Source: JAVVTQ01 sp036653595 (GTDB lineage Bacteria > Bacillota > Clostridia > Oscillospirales > Ruminococcaceae). From it: DNA of 28,992 bases. The notes under the pieces are model-generated. The model searched no databases, was not told the DNA's origin, and saw only the letters and a list, made by a program, of their open reading frames with translations. Shown here in pieces: positions 14,350 through 21,810 of the stretch (positions within the stretch are counted from its first letter, which is position 1; each line of letters opens with the position of its first letter). Both the position numbers and the translations under genes were made by a program. The stretch covers positions 1 through 28,992 of the forward strand of contig JAVVTQ010000019.1 in NCBI GenBank assembly GCA_036653595.1, written 5' to 3'.

Positions 14350-14976
14350 ATGGCTAAGCTGACAGTATACGATATGGCGGGCAAAGAGGTATCCAAGATA
14401 GAGCTTTCTGACGCCGTATTCGGGATCGAGCCAAATGTCGTTGTTATGCACACTGCTGTAAAAAGCTACCTTGCAAACCAGCGTCAGGGCACACAGTCGA
14501 CAAAGACACGCAGCGAGGTTGCGGGCGGCGGTAAAAAGCCGTGGAAGCAAAAGGGCACAGGCCGCGCACGTCAGGGTTCAACGAGAAGCCCGCAGTGGAC
14601 ACACGGCGGAATCGCACTCGGACCCAAGCCGCGCGACTATACGATGACAATCAACAAGAAAGTCAGACGTCTTGCCTTGCTATCGGCGCTGTCCTCAAAG
14701 CTCAAGTCCGAGGACATAATCGTGGTCGACAAAATCGCGATGGAAGACTACAAGACAAAGACGATTGTCGAGATGCTGTCCGCGCTTAAAGCGGATCGCA
14801 AAGCGATGATAGTTATGCCCGAGAAAAACGAGTTTCTCATTAAGAGTGCCTCCAACATTCCGGGTGTCAAAACAGCACTGTGCAACACGATCAACGTCTA
14901 TGACGTTCTCAACAGCGGAAAATTCGTTGTGACTGTTGATGCGGTAAAGAGGATTGAGGAGGTCTACGCGAAATGA
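14350..14976 (+). CDS. rplD: 50S ribosomal protein L4
   Basis: L4 of 208 aa. It binds domain I of 23S rRNA, and its long loop lines the exit tunnel near the macrolide site; here the loop reads KKPWKQKGTGRARQGSTRSP, the wild-type-like form. In Escherichia coli L4 is the autoregulator of the S10 operon, so it is the natural candidate to bind the leader at 13035-13324. GGGAGG precedes ATG 14350. The stop overlaps the rplW start by 4 nt (ATGA). Confidence 0.97.
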   Translation: MAKLTVYDMAGKEVSKIELSDAVFGIEPNVVVMHTAVKSYLANQRQGTQSTKTRSEVAGGGKKPWKQKGTGRARQGSTRSPQWTHGGIALGPKPRDYTMTINKKVRRLALLSALSSKLKSEDIIVVDKIAMEDYKTKTIVEMLSALKADRKAMIVMPEKNEFLIKSASNIPGVKTALCNTINVYDVLNSGKFVVTVDAVKRIEEVYAK

Positions 14977-15266
14977 AAACAGCACACGACGTAATCCTTG
15001 CTCCTGTCATCACAGAAAAGAGCATGTCACAAATCGGCGGCAAGAAGTATACCTTTAAAGTGGCCGAGTGTGCCTGCAAAATCGAAATCGCAAAAGCGGT
15101 TGAAGAGCTTTTCGAAGTCAAGGTTGCAAAGGTCAACACCCTGACCGTTCGCGGTCAGAAGAGACGTCAGGGAATTCACACGGGTTACACCGCTTCCTGG
15201 AAAAAGGCTATCGTTACCCTCAAACCCGAAAGCAAGGGTATCGCGTTCTTTGAAAGCATGACCTAA
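14973..15266 (+). CDS. rplW: 50S ribosomal protein L23
   Basis: L23 of 97 aa, located at the tunnel exit, where it docks trigger factor and signal recognition particle. Family features include HDVILAPVITEKS at the start and the loop NTLTVRGQKRRQGIHTGYT. Its ATG shares 4 nt with the rplD stop, and its GAGGAGG lies inside rplD, so the two are translationally coupled. A 99-nt spacer with hairpins separates it from rplB. Confidence 0.97.
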   Translation: MKTAHDVILAPVITEKSMSQIGGKKYTFKVAECACKIEIAKAVEELFEVKVAKVNTLTVRGQKRRQGIHTGYTASWKKAIVTLKPESKGIAFFESMT

Positions 15267-15285
15267 TCTTTCAAAAACAAAACAA

Positions 15286-15336
15286 GCCCCCCCCGAAAGG
15301 GTTTGGGCGTAGTATGGGAGAATTAAGCCCTCTCCC
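15286..15336 (+). promoter_or_regulatory. Hairpins in the rplW-rplB spacer
   Basis: A run of eight C (15287-15294) can pair over a GAAA loop with GGG (15299-15301) and further with GGGC at 15305-15308. A second hairpin pairs GGGAGA (15316-15321) with TCTCCC (15331-15336). Neither has a T tract. The 99-nt spacer is the longest in the cluster apart from the leader, so processing or translational control is possible. Confidence 0.35.
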
Positions 15337-15365
15337 GCAAAGCTCACAAGGAGAGTATCTGAAAT

Positions 15366-16196
15366 ATGGCTATTAAAAAGTACAAACCGACAACTCCCGG
15401 TCGCCGTGGCATGACTGTCACCGATTATTCGCAGTTGTCAAAAGGCGGGCCGGAAAAGAGCCTGCTCGAGCCCATCAAGAAAAACAGCGGCAGAAACAAC
15501 ACAGGCCGCATAACCGTGCGCCATCAGGGCGGCGGAAACCGCAAGAAATACCGTATTATTGATTTCAAGCGCAACAAGACCGGAATTCCTGCAAAGGTTT
15601 CCACAATTGAGTACGATCCAAACAGAACGGCCTTTATTGCACTTCTTCAATATGAGGACGGCGAAAAACGCTATATCATTGCACCCGACGAGCTTCATGT
15701 GGGCGACACCGTAATGTCAGGAGCAAATGCTGACATTAAGCCGGGCAATGCGCTTCCGTTTTCAAACATACCGGTCGGTACGTTCGTACACAATGTTGAG
15801 ATTTATCCCGGCAAAGGTGCACAGCTTGTCCGCTCGGCAGGAAATATGGCTCAGCTGATGGCAAAAGAGGGCGCATATGCGCTTATCAGACTTCCCTCAG
15901 GCGAGCTTCGCAATGTTCCGGCCAACTGCATGGCGTCTATCGGACAGGTAAGCAACATTGACAGCGCAAACGTATCAATCGGAAAAGCGGGCAAAAAGCG
16001 TCACATGGGCGTTCGTCCGGGCGTGCGCGGTTCTGTCATGAACCCCTGCGATCACCCGCACGGCGGCGGCGAGGGCAAAGCCCCTGTTGGACGTCCGGGA
16101 CCAGTTACTCCGTGGGGCAAGCCCACACTCGGCTATAAGACAAGAGCTAAACACCATCGCTCTGACAAGTTTATTGTCAAGCGTCGTAACGGTTAA
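15366..16196 (+). CDS. rplB: 50S ribosomal protein L2
   Basis: L2 of 276 aa, the usual length, needed for subunit joining and peptidyl transferase activity. It opens with AIKKYKPTTPGRRGMTV, has the RNA-binding GRNNTGRITVRHQGGGNR, and keeps the conserved C-terminal MNPCDHPHGGGEGKAP with the essential His near residue 230. GGAGAG lies about 10 nt before ATG 15366, slightly farther than for its neighbours. rpsS follows after 14 nt. Confidence 0.98.
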   Translation: MAIKKYKPTTPGRRGMTVTDYSQLSKGGPEKSLLEPIKKNSGRNNTGRITVRHQGGGNRKKYRIIDFKRNKTGIPAKVSTIEYDPNRTAFIALLQYEDGEKRYIIAPDELHVGDTVMSGANADIKPGNALPFSNIPVGTFVHNVEIYPGKGAQLVRSAGNMAQLMAKEGAYALIRLPSGELRNVPANCMASIGQVSNIDSANVSIGKAGKKRHMGVRPGVRGSVMNPCDHPHGGGEGKAPVGRPGPVTPWGKPTLGYKTRAKHHRSDKFIVKRRNG

Positions 16197-16210
16197 GGAG
16201 GCACAAGTAT

Positions 16211-16492
16211 ATGGGTAGAAGCGTAAAAAAAGGACCGTTTGTTCAAGCTGCGCTCATCAAAAGAGTCAAGGCTATGAACACGGCGGGAGAAAAGCGCGTT
16301 TTGAAAACATGGAGCCGTGCCTCGACAATATTTCCGGACTTTGTCGGACACACTTTCGCAGTTCATGATGGACGCAAGCATGTACCTGTTTATATAACAG
16401 AGGATATGGTTGGCCACAAGCTCGGGGAGTTTGCTCCCACAAGATTGTTCCGCGGTCATGCGGGATCAAAATCAACAGCCGGCACTAAGTAG
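16211..16492 (+). CDS. rpsS: 30S ribosomal protein S19
   Basis: S19 of 93 aa, at the top of the small-subunit head, where it contacts S13 and the large-subunit bridges. Recognised from GRSVKKGPFVQAALIKRV, the central TWSRASTIFPDFVGHTFAVHDGRKHVPV and the end KLGEFAPTRLFRGHAG. AAGGAGG precedes the ATG. It is followed after 19 nt by rplV. Confidence 0.98.
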   Translation: MGRSVKKGPFVQAALIKRVKAMNTAGEKRVLKTWSRASTIFPDFVGHTFAVHDGRKHVPVYITEDMVGHKLGEFAPTRLFRGHAGSKSTAGTK

Positions 16493-16511
16493 GAAAAGGG
16501 GAGAGATAAGA

Positions 16512-16850
16512 ATGGAAGCTAAGGCATTTTTGAGATATTGCCGCATAGCCCCGAGAAAAGTCCAAATTGTCCTCGACCTAATTCGCGGACAGGACCTCGA
16601 AAAAGCTCGCGCAATATTGAAGTATACACCCAAAGCTGCCTGCGAGCCCCTTTTGAAGCTCGTCAATTCGGCAGCGGCAAACGCCGAGAACAATCACGGC
16701 ATGGACAAAAGTTCACTTTATGTCTCCGAGTGCTTCGTTGCACCCGGTCCGACACTGAAGAGAATCCGTCCTAGAGCTCAGGGCAGGGCATTTAGAATTC
16801 TCAAGAGAACTTCACACATAACCGTCGTTCTCAAAGAACGCGAAGCGTAA
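16512..16850 (+). CDS. rplV: 50S ribosomal protein L22
   Basis: L22 of 112 aa. Its beta-hairpin lines the exit tunnel with L4; the hairpin here includes GPTLKRIRPRAQGRAFRI. The N-terminus AKAFLRYCRIAPRKVQIVLDLIRGQ is typical. The start is ATG 16512 with GGGGAGA upstream; the frame is open farther upstream but that part lies in rpsS and does not resemble the family. Confidence 0.97.
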   Translation: MEAKAFLRYCRIAPRKVQIVLDLIRGQDLEKARAILKYTPKAACEPLLKLVNSAAANAENNHGMDKSSLYVSECFVAPGPTLKRIRPRAQGRAFRILKRTSHITVVLKEREA

Positions 16851-16862
16851 AGGAGGGTAAAG

Positions 16863-17528
16863 ATGGGACAAAAAATTAATCCGCACGGATTTCGCGTCGG
16901 TGTCATTAAAAAATGGGACTCGAACTGGGTCGCGAAGAAGAGCGAGTTTGGAGATCTTATCCTTGAAGACTATAAGCTTCGCAAACTCGTAAAAGCTAAA
17001 TATTATGCATCAGGCGTGTCGAAAATCGAAATTGAACGCGATGCCTCCAAGGTTAAGCTGACAATTTACTCCGCAAAGCCTGCCATGGTTATAGGACCGG
17101 GCGGCGCAGAGATAGGCAAGCTCGAAGCAGAGCTTTCAAAGTTGACAGGAAAGACTGTGAAGGTTTCTATCGAAGCAATCAGAAATCAGGATTCCGACGC
17201 ACAGCTCGTCGCCGAGAACATCGCGGCACAGCTTGAGCGCAGAGCATCATTTCGCCGCGCAATGAAGCAGTGCATTCAGCGCTCAATGCGCGTTGGCGCA
17301 AAGGGAATTAAGGTCGCTGTTGCAGGACGTCTGAACGGTGCCGATATTGCCAGAAGTGAGAGCTACCATGAGGGAACAATCCCCCTGCAAACACTGCGCG
17401 CAGACATCGACTACGGTTTTGCCGAGGCTAAGACAACATACGGCATAATCGGTGTCAAGGTTTGGATTTACAAGGGCGAGGTTTTGAGCCAAGTAAAGAA
17501 GACTCCGAGGGAAGGAGGCGCACGATAA
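16863..17528 (+). CDS. rpsC: 30S ribosomal protein S3
   Basis: S3 of 221 aa, at the mRNA entry site, with helicase activity shared with S4 and S5 in other bacteria. It begins GQKINPHGFRVGVIKKWDS, has a KH domain with the GxxG loop in VIGPGGAEIGKL, and ends with the C-terminal domain GIIGVKVWIYKGEV. AAGGAGGG precedes ATG 16863. rplP starts after a single base. Confidence 0.98.
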   Translation: MGQKINPHGFRVGVIKKWDSNWVAKKSEFGDLILEDYKLRKLVKAKYYASGVSKIEIERDASKVKLTIYSAKPAMVIGPGGAEIGKLEAELSKLTGKTVKVSIEAIRNQDSDAQLVAENIAAQLERRASFRRAMKQCIQRSMRVGAKGIKVAVAGRLNGADIARSESYHEGTIPLQTLRADIDYGFAEAKTTYGIIGVKVWIYKGEVLSQVKKTPREGGAR

Positions 17529-17529
17529 A

Positions 17530-17958
17530 ATGTTGATGCCCAAGAGAGTTAAGTATCGCCGTGTCCACAGAGGAAGAATGAAGGGCAAGGCGTTGCGCGG
17601 CAACAAAGTCACTTACGGTGATTACGGAATAATGGCCGTCGAGCCGGGCTGGATAAAGTCCAACCAAATCGAGGCCGCACGTATCGCAATGACACGTTAT
17701 ATCAAGCGCGGTGGTCAGGTTTGGATAAAGATATTCCCAGACAAGCCTGTCACAGAGAAACCGGCTGAGACACGAATGGGCTCCGGTAAAGGAAGTCCCG
17801 AGTATTGGGTCGCAGTCGTAAAACCGGGTCGTGTCATGTTTGAAATTACCGGCGTCGATGAGGCGACGGCACGTGAGGCAATACGCCTTGCAGGACACAA
17901 GCTGCCTATTAAGTGCAAGTTTGTCAAGAAAGAAGAAATGGGTGGTGAGCAAGAATGA
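17530..17958 (+). CDS. rplP: 50S ribosomal protein L16
   Basis: L16 of 142 aa, which organises the A-site and P-site tRNA region of the large subunit. It starts MLMPKRVKYRRVHRGRMKG, matching the MLxPKR start of the family, which decides for ATG 17530 over the ATG at 17536. AGGAGG at 17513-17518 lies inside the end of rpsC. The stop overlaps rpmC by 4 nt. Confidence 0.98.
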   Translation: MLMPKRVKYRRVHRGRMKGKALRGNKVTYGDYGIMAVEPGWIKSNQIEAARIAMTRYIKRGGQVWIKIFPDKPVTEKPAETRMGSGKGSPEYWVAVVKPGRVMFEITGVDEATAREAIRLAGHKLPIKCKFVKKEEMGGEQE

Positions 17959-18155
17959 AAGCGACTGATTTTCGCAAAATGTCAGAAAAAGAGCTTCTCG
18001 AAAAGCTCACAGACCTCAAATCCGAGCTTTTCAACCTTCGTTTTCAGCACGCCATCAACCAGCTCGATAATCCCGGCAAAATAAAAGAAGTCAAGCGAGA
18101 CATCGCACGTGTAAAGACAATCATGCGCGCTGTTGAAACAGACTCAGCAAATTAA
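17955..18155 (+). CDS. rpmC: 50S ribosomal protein L29
   Basis: L29 of 66 aa, beside L23 at the tunnel exit. It is an all-helical protein recognised from KATDFRKMSEKELLEKLTDLKSE (split by its hinge) and FNLRFQHAINQLDNPGKIKEVKRDIAR. Its ATG overlaps the rplP stop (ATGA), so translation is coupled. Confidence 0.97.
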   Translation: MKATDFRKMSEKELLEKLTDLKSELFNLRFQHAINQLDNPGKIKEVKRDIARVKTIMRAVETDSAN

Positions 18156-18173
18156 AGAGAGGGAGGAACTGAA

Positions 18174-18431
18174 ATGAGCGAACGTAACCTTAGAAAAACA
18201 CGCGTCGGTAAAGTTGTCAGCGATAAAATGGACAAGACGATTGTCGTCGCCATTGAGGACAGCGTCAAGCACCCCCTCTATAAAAAAATCATCAAGCGCA
18301 CCGTGAAGTTTAAAGCACACGATGAAAACAATGAGTGTGGTATAGGCGACCGTGTAGAAATCATGGAGACACGCCCCCTGTCCAAGGACAAGAGATGGCG
18401 TCTCGTAAAAATTCTTGAAAAGGCCAAATAA
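18174..18431 (+). CDS. rpsQ: 30S ribosomal protein S17
   Basis: S17 of 85 aa, a primary 16S rRNA-binding protein with an OB fold. The core VGKVVSDKMDKTIVVAIE and HPLYKKIIKRTVKFKAHDE are typical, and the C-terminal METRPLSKDKRWRLVKI closes the fold. GGGAGG precedes the ATG. Confidence 0.98.
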   Translation: MSERNLRKTRVGKVVSDKMDKTIVVAIEDSVKHPLYKKIIKRTVKFKAHDENNECGIGDRVEIMETRPLSKDKRWRLVKILEKAK

Positions 18432-18457
18432 TAAAAGGCTGAAAGGAGGAAGCTTCT

Positions 18458-18826
18458 GTGGTACAGATGCAGACTTACCTCAAGGTTGCCGACAACACCG
18501 GTGCAAAGGAGATAATGTGCATTCGCGTGTTGGGTGGCTCCCGAAAGAGGTACGCCAATATAGGCGATGTTATAGTAGCGTCAGTCAAGAAGGCCGCGCC
18601 CGGTGGCTCGGTTAAGAAGGGCGACGTTGTAAAGGCTGTTGTTGTTCGAAGCAAAAAGGGTGCGCGCCGCGATGACGGCAGCTACATCCGCTTTGACGAA
18701 AACGCAGCGGTTATCATCAAAGAAGATAAAAACCCGAGTGGAACTCGCATTTTTGGACCGGTTGCAAGAGAGCTTCGTGAAAAGGACTATCTCAAGATCC
18801 TTTCTCTTGCCCCCGAAGTGCTGTGA
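18458..18826 (+). CDS. rplN: 50S ribosomal protein L14
   Basis: L14 of 122 aa, the exact usual length, which forms an intersubunit bridge and is the docking site of the silencing factor RsfS in other bacteria. Family sequence: QTYLKVADNTGAKEIMCIRVLGGS near the start and GTRIFGPVARELRE at the end. The start is GTG 18458, preceded by AAAGGAGG; the family's short N-terminus before the first beta strand supports it. Confidence 0.98.
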   Translation: MVQMQTYLKVADNTGAKEIMCIRVLGGSRKRYANIGDVIVASVKKAAPGGSVKKGDVVKAVVVRSKKGARRDDGSYIRFDENAAVIIKEDKNPSGTRIFGPVARELREKDYLKILSLAPEVL

Positions 18827-18838
18827 GGAGGTTACGAT

Positions 18839-19162
18839 ATGAATAAGCTTCACGTCAAAACAGGCGACAATGTAATGATTATCACTGGTCGTGACCGCGG
18901 CAACAAGGGAAAAGTGCTCGAGGTTTCTCCCGATGAGCGCAAGGTCATCGTCGAGGGCCAGAATATAGTCACAAAGCACGTAAAACCCCGCAAACAAGGT
19001 CAGGCGGGCGGTCTTGTAAAAGCTGAGGCACCATTGTATGCATGCAAGGTTATGCCGATTTGTCCTAAATGCGGCAAACCGACAAGGGTTGGACATTCCG
19101 TCGACAAAGACGGCAAGAAAATCCGCGTTTGCAAGCATAAGGGCTGCACAGGCACGTTCTAA
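18839..19162 (+). CDS. rplX: 50S ribosomal protein L24, cysteine (zinc-ribbon) form
   Basis: L24 of 107 aa, an assembly-initiator protein of the large subunit with an N-terminal KOW fold (HVKTGDNVMIITGRDRGNKG). The C-terminal half carries C75, C78, C98 and C103 in PICPKCGKPTRVG and RVCKHKGC, a plausible zinc ribbon, where many bacteria such as Bacillus subtilis have no cysteines. AGGAGG precedes the ATG. rplE follows after 19 nt. Confidence 0.97.
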   Translation: MNKLHVKTGDNVMIITGRDRGNKGKVLEVSPDERKVIVEGQNIVTKHVKPRKQGQAGGLVKAEAPLYACKVMPICPKCGKPTRVGHSVDKDGKKIRVCKHKGCTGTF

Positions 19163-19181
19163 GCGGGAGGAAAGAGACATA

Positions 19182-19721
19182 ATGGCAAGATTGAAAGACA
19201 TTTATATCAAGGAAATCGCACCGGCACTTATGAAGAAGTTCTCCTACAAGAGCGTGATGCAGATTCCAAAGCTTGAAAAAGTAGTTGTCAATGTCGGCTG
19301 CGGCGAAGCCAGAGATAATCCAAAGATTATGGAAGCTATACTCGCAGACCTCACAAAGATAACCGGGCAGCATCCGATAGTTTGCAATGCAAAGAAATCT
19401 GTTGCAAACTTTAAACTTCGCGAAGGCATGCCGGTCGGTGCGAAGGTTACTCTTCGCGGTGACCGCATGTACGAATTTGTCGATAGGTTCTTCAATGTAG
19501 CGCTGCCGCGCGTCCGCGATTTTCGCGGAATAAACGGTGACAGTTTCGATGGCCGCGGTAACTATTCCGTAGGAATCAAGGAACAGCTCATTTTCCCCGA
19601 AATCGACTATGACAAAATTGACGCGCTTCGCGGAATGGACATCGCCTTTGTCACAACCGCAAAAACGGACGAAGAGGCCAAGGAACTGCTTGCAGCTCTC
19701 GGCGCTCCGTTCGCAGGTTAA
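19182..19721 (+). CDS. rplE: 50S ribosomal protein L5
   Basis: L5 of 179 aa, the main 5S rRNA-binding protein, in the central protuberance. It opens ARLKDIYIKEIAPALMKKF and keeps KSVANFKLREGMPVGAKVTLRG and the loop GINGDSFDGRGNY, which contacts P-site tRNA. The start is ATG 19182 with GGGAGG upstream; the frame is open upstream inside rplX but does not match the family there. Confidence 0.98.
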   Translation: MARLKDIYIKEIAPALMKKFSYKSVMQIPKLEKVVVNVGCGEARDNPKIMEAILADLTKITGQHPIVCNAKKSVANFKLREGMPVGAKVTLRGDRMYEFVDRFFNVALPRVRDFRGINGDSFDGRGNYSVGIKEQLIFPEIDYDKIDALRGMDIAFVTTAKTDEEAKELLAALGAPFAG

Positions 19722-19735
19722 GGGGGATATGAATA

Positions 19736-19921
19736 ATGGCTAAAACATCAATGAAAATCAAACAGCAGGCCACGGCAAAATTTTCTACACGCCAGTATAA
19801 CAGATGTAAAATCTGTGGACGTCCGCACGCGTATCTTCGCAAGTATGGCATATGCCGTATTTGCTTCAGAGAACTCGCGTACAAGGGACAAATACCGGGC
19901 GTAAGAAAAGCAAGTTGGTAA
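19736..19921 (+). CDS. rpsZ: 30S ribosomal protein S14, zinc-binding type
   Basis: S14 of 61 aa, the short zinc type. C24, C27, C40 and C43 (CKICGRPHAYLRKYGICRIC) make the zinc knuckle, and the C-terminus RELAYKGQIPGVRKASW is standard. It sits in the small-subunit head. In Bacillus subtilis a zinc-free paralogue replaces it when zinc is scarce; none is in this window. GGGGGAT precedes the ATG. Confidence 0.98.
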   Translation: MAKTSMKIKQQATAKFSTRQYNRCKICGRPHAYLRKYGICRICFRELAYKGQIPGVRKASW

Positions 19922-19937
19922 GAAGGAGGATAACAGT

Positions 19938-20336
19938 ATGCATATCACAGACCCAATCGCGGATTTGCTGACACGTATCCGCAACGCCAGCACTGCAAAG
20001 CATGAGACTGTCGAAATCCCCTCTTCCAATATGAAGAAGGCAATAGCTAAGATCCTCGTGGATGAAGGCTACGTCAAGGGCATGCAGGTAACTGACGACA
20101 GTAAGCAAGGTGTAATAAAGTTGACATTAAAATACGGCGAAGACCGCAGACCCGCAATAACAGGTTTGCGCAGGGTGTCAAAGCCCGGGCTTCGCATGTA
20201 CACAAGCAGCGAGAAAATGCCGAAGGTTCTCAAAGGTCTAGGAATTGCAATCGTCTCGACACCGAAAGGCGTCATGACTGACAGGCAGGCCCGGAGCGAG
20301 AATATCGGCGGTGAAGTCCTCGCGTTTGTGTGGTAA
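19938..20336 (+). CDS. rpsH: 30S ribosomal protein S8
   Basis: S8 of 132 aa, a primary binder of the 16S rRNA central domain. Start sequence HITDPIADLLTRIRNA and the end STPKGVMTDRQARSENIGGEVLAFVW are highly conserved. In Escherichia coli S8 represses the spc operon by binding at rplE; I did not see an obvious copy of that site here. AAGGAGG precedes the ATG. Confidence 0.98.
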   Translation: MHITDPIADLLTRIRNASTAKHETVEIPSSNMKKAIAKILVDEGYVKGMQVTDDSKQGVIKLTLKYGEDRRPAITGLRRVSKPGLRMYTSSEKMPKVLKGLGIAIVSTPKGVMTDRQARSENIGGEVLAFVW

Positions 20337-20351
20337 GGGGGATAATAACAT

Positions 20352-20900
20352 ATGTCGAGAATTGGTAGAAAACCGATAGTTATTCCCGCGGGAGTAGATT
20401 GTAAAGTCGAGGGCAATACCGTTACGGTAAAGGGCCCCAAGGGCACGCTGACTCAGAGCTTTTCGAGTAAGATGAAGCTCGTTATCGAGAATGGCGAACT
20501 TACCGTCGAACGTCCCTCGGATGATAAGGAATACCGTTCGCTTCACGGTTTGACGCGGACCCTTATCAGTAATATGGTTGTCGGCGTCACAGATGGCTTT
20601 AAAAAAGAGCTTGAAATAAACGGCGTCGGCTATCGTGCGGCAAAGCAGGGCTCTGACCTTGTCATGAACCTCGGATTTTCACATCAGGTGATTATGTCCG
20701 ACAGCAGTGATATAACGATTGAAGTCCCTGCGGCCAACAAAATTATTATTAACGGTATTGACAAACAAAAAGTGGGTCAGTTCGCGGCCGAAGTCCGCGG
20801 GAAGCGTCCTCCTGAGCCTTATAAAGGCAAGGGCATAAAGTACGTCGGCGAAATTATCATCCGCAAGGAAGGTAAGGCCGGCAAGGGCGCTAAAGGATAA
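20352..20900 (+). CDS. rplF: 50S ribosomal protein L6
   Basis: L6 of 182 aa, two similar domains near the factor-binding centre. It starts SRIGRKPIVIPAGVDCKVEG and carries the C-terminal RGKRPPEPYKGKGIKYVGE that contacts the sarcin-ricin loop area. AGGGGGAT precedes the ATG. rplR follows after 20 nt. Confidence 0.98.
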   Translation: MSRIGRKPIVIPAGVDCKVEGNTVTVKGPKGTLTQSFSSKMKLVIENGELTVERPSDDKEYRSLHGLTRTLISNMVVGVTDGFKKELEINGVGYRAAKQGSDLVMNLGFSHQVIMSDSSDITIEVPAANKIIINGIDKQKVGQFAAEVRGKRPPEPYKGKGIKYVGEIIIRKEGKAGKGAKG

Positions 20901-20920
20901 GAGAGGAGTGTGAAGAAATT

Positions 20921-21280
20921 ATGGTGACAAAACGCGATAGCAACAAGCAACGTCTCATTAGACATAAGCGCGTGCGCGGAAAGATCAGCGGCACCAACGA
21001 GTGTCCGCGCCTTAACGTATTCCGCTCCGCAAAGCACGTGTATGCACAGATAATCGATGATATTTCAGGTAAGACACTGTGCTCAGCCTCCTCGCTCGAC
21101 AAGGGCTTTGAGGGATACACAGGCAATGCCGAAGCGGCCAAAAAGGTTGGTAAGGCGCTGGCCGACAAGGCTAAAAAGCTTGGTATCGAGAACGTAGTGT
21201 TCGACCGCGGCGGCTTCATCTATCACGGCCGTGTCAAGGCATTAGCCGAAGGCGCCCGTGAAGGCGGCCTTAAATTCTAA
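20921..21280 (+). CDS. rplR: 50S ribosomal protein L18
   Basis: L18 of 119 aa, which with L5 binds 5S rRNA. The basic N-terminus RLIRHKRVRGKISGT and PRLNVFRSAKHVYAQIIDD are typical, as is the end FDRGGFIYHGRVKALAEGAREGGLKF read in pieces. GAGGAG lies about 13 nt before ATG 20921. Confidence 0.97.
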   Translation: MVTKRDSNKQRLIRHKRVRGKISGTNECPRLNVFRSAKHVYAQIIDDISGKTLCSASSLDKGFEGYTGNAEAAKKVGKALADKAKKLGIENVVFDRGGFIYHGRVKALAEGAREGGLKF

Positions 21281-21295
21281 GGGGAGGGTAAAAAA

Positions 21296-21796
21296 TTGGA
21301 AAGAATTGACGCTTCAACACTCGACCTGAAGGAAAAGGTCGTTACGATAAACCGCGTATCAAAGACGGTTAAAGGCGGGCGTATCTTCAAGTTTGCGGCT
21401 CTCGTAGTCGTCGGAGACGGTCACGGTGTCGTGGGCTTCGGCCTCGGCAAAGCCGGAGAGGTTCCCGAAGCTATTCGCAAGGGACTTGAGGATGCCAAGA
21501 AAAATCTAGTTAAAATTTCACTCAAGGGAACAACTATTCCCCATGAGGTTATCGGAAAGTTCGGCGCGGGGCGTGTTCTGATGAAGCCTGCGGCACCCGG
21601 AACCGGCGTCATTGCCGGAGGTCCTGTGCGTGCAGTTGTGGAAGCAGCCGGAATCAAGGATATCAGAACAAAATGTCTTCGTTCCAACAATCCAAACAAC
21701 GTCGTGACAGCGACGATCAACGGCCTGATTTCTCTGCGCGATGCAGAGCAGGTAGCCGCAGTCAGAGGAAAAACTCCCGAAGAGATTTTGGGCTGA
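21296..21796 (+). CDS. rpsE: 30S ribosomal protein S5
   Basis: S5 of 166 aa, important for decoding accuracy and mRNA unwinding. It starts at TTG 21296 (protein ERIDASTLDLKEKVVTINRV), decided by the GGGGAGGG just upstream and by the family's N-terminus. The two domains are clear: KGGRIFKFAALVVVGDGHG, then GKAGEVPEAIRKGLEDAKK and the GTGVIAGGPVRAVVE region. Confidence 0.98.
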   Translation: MERIDASTLDLKEKVVTINRVSKTVKGGRIFKFAALVVVGDGHGVVGFGLGKAGEVPEAIRKGLEDAKKNLVKISLKGTTIPHEVIGKFGAGRVLMKPAAPGTGVIAGGPVRAVVEAAGIKDIRTKCLRSNNPNNVVTATINGLISLRDAEQVAAVRGKTPEEILG

Positions 21797-21810
21797 GGAG
21801 GTAAGTCAAA

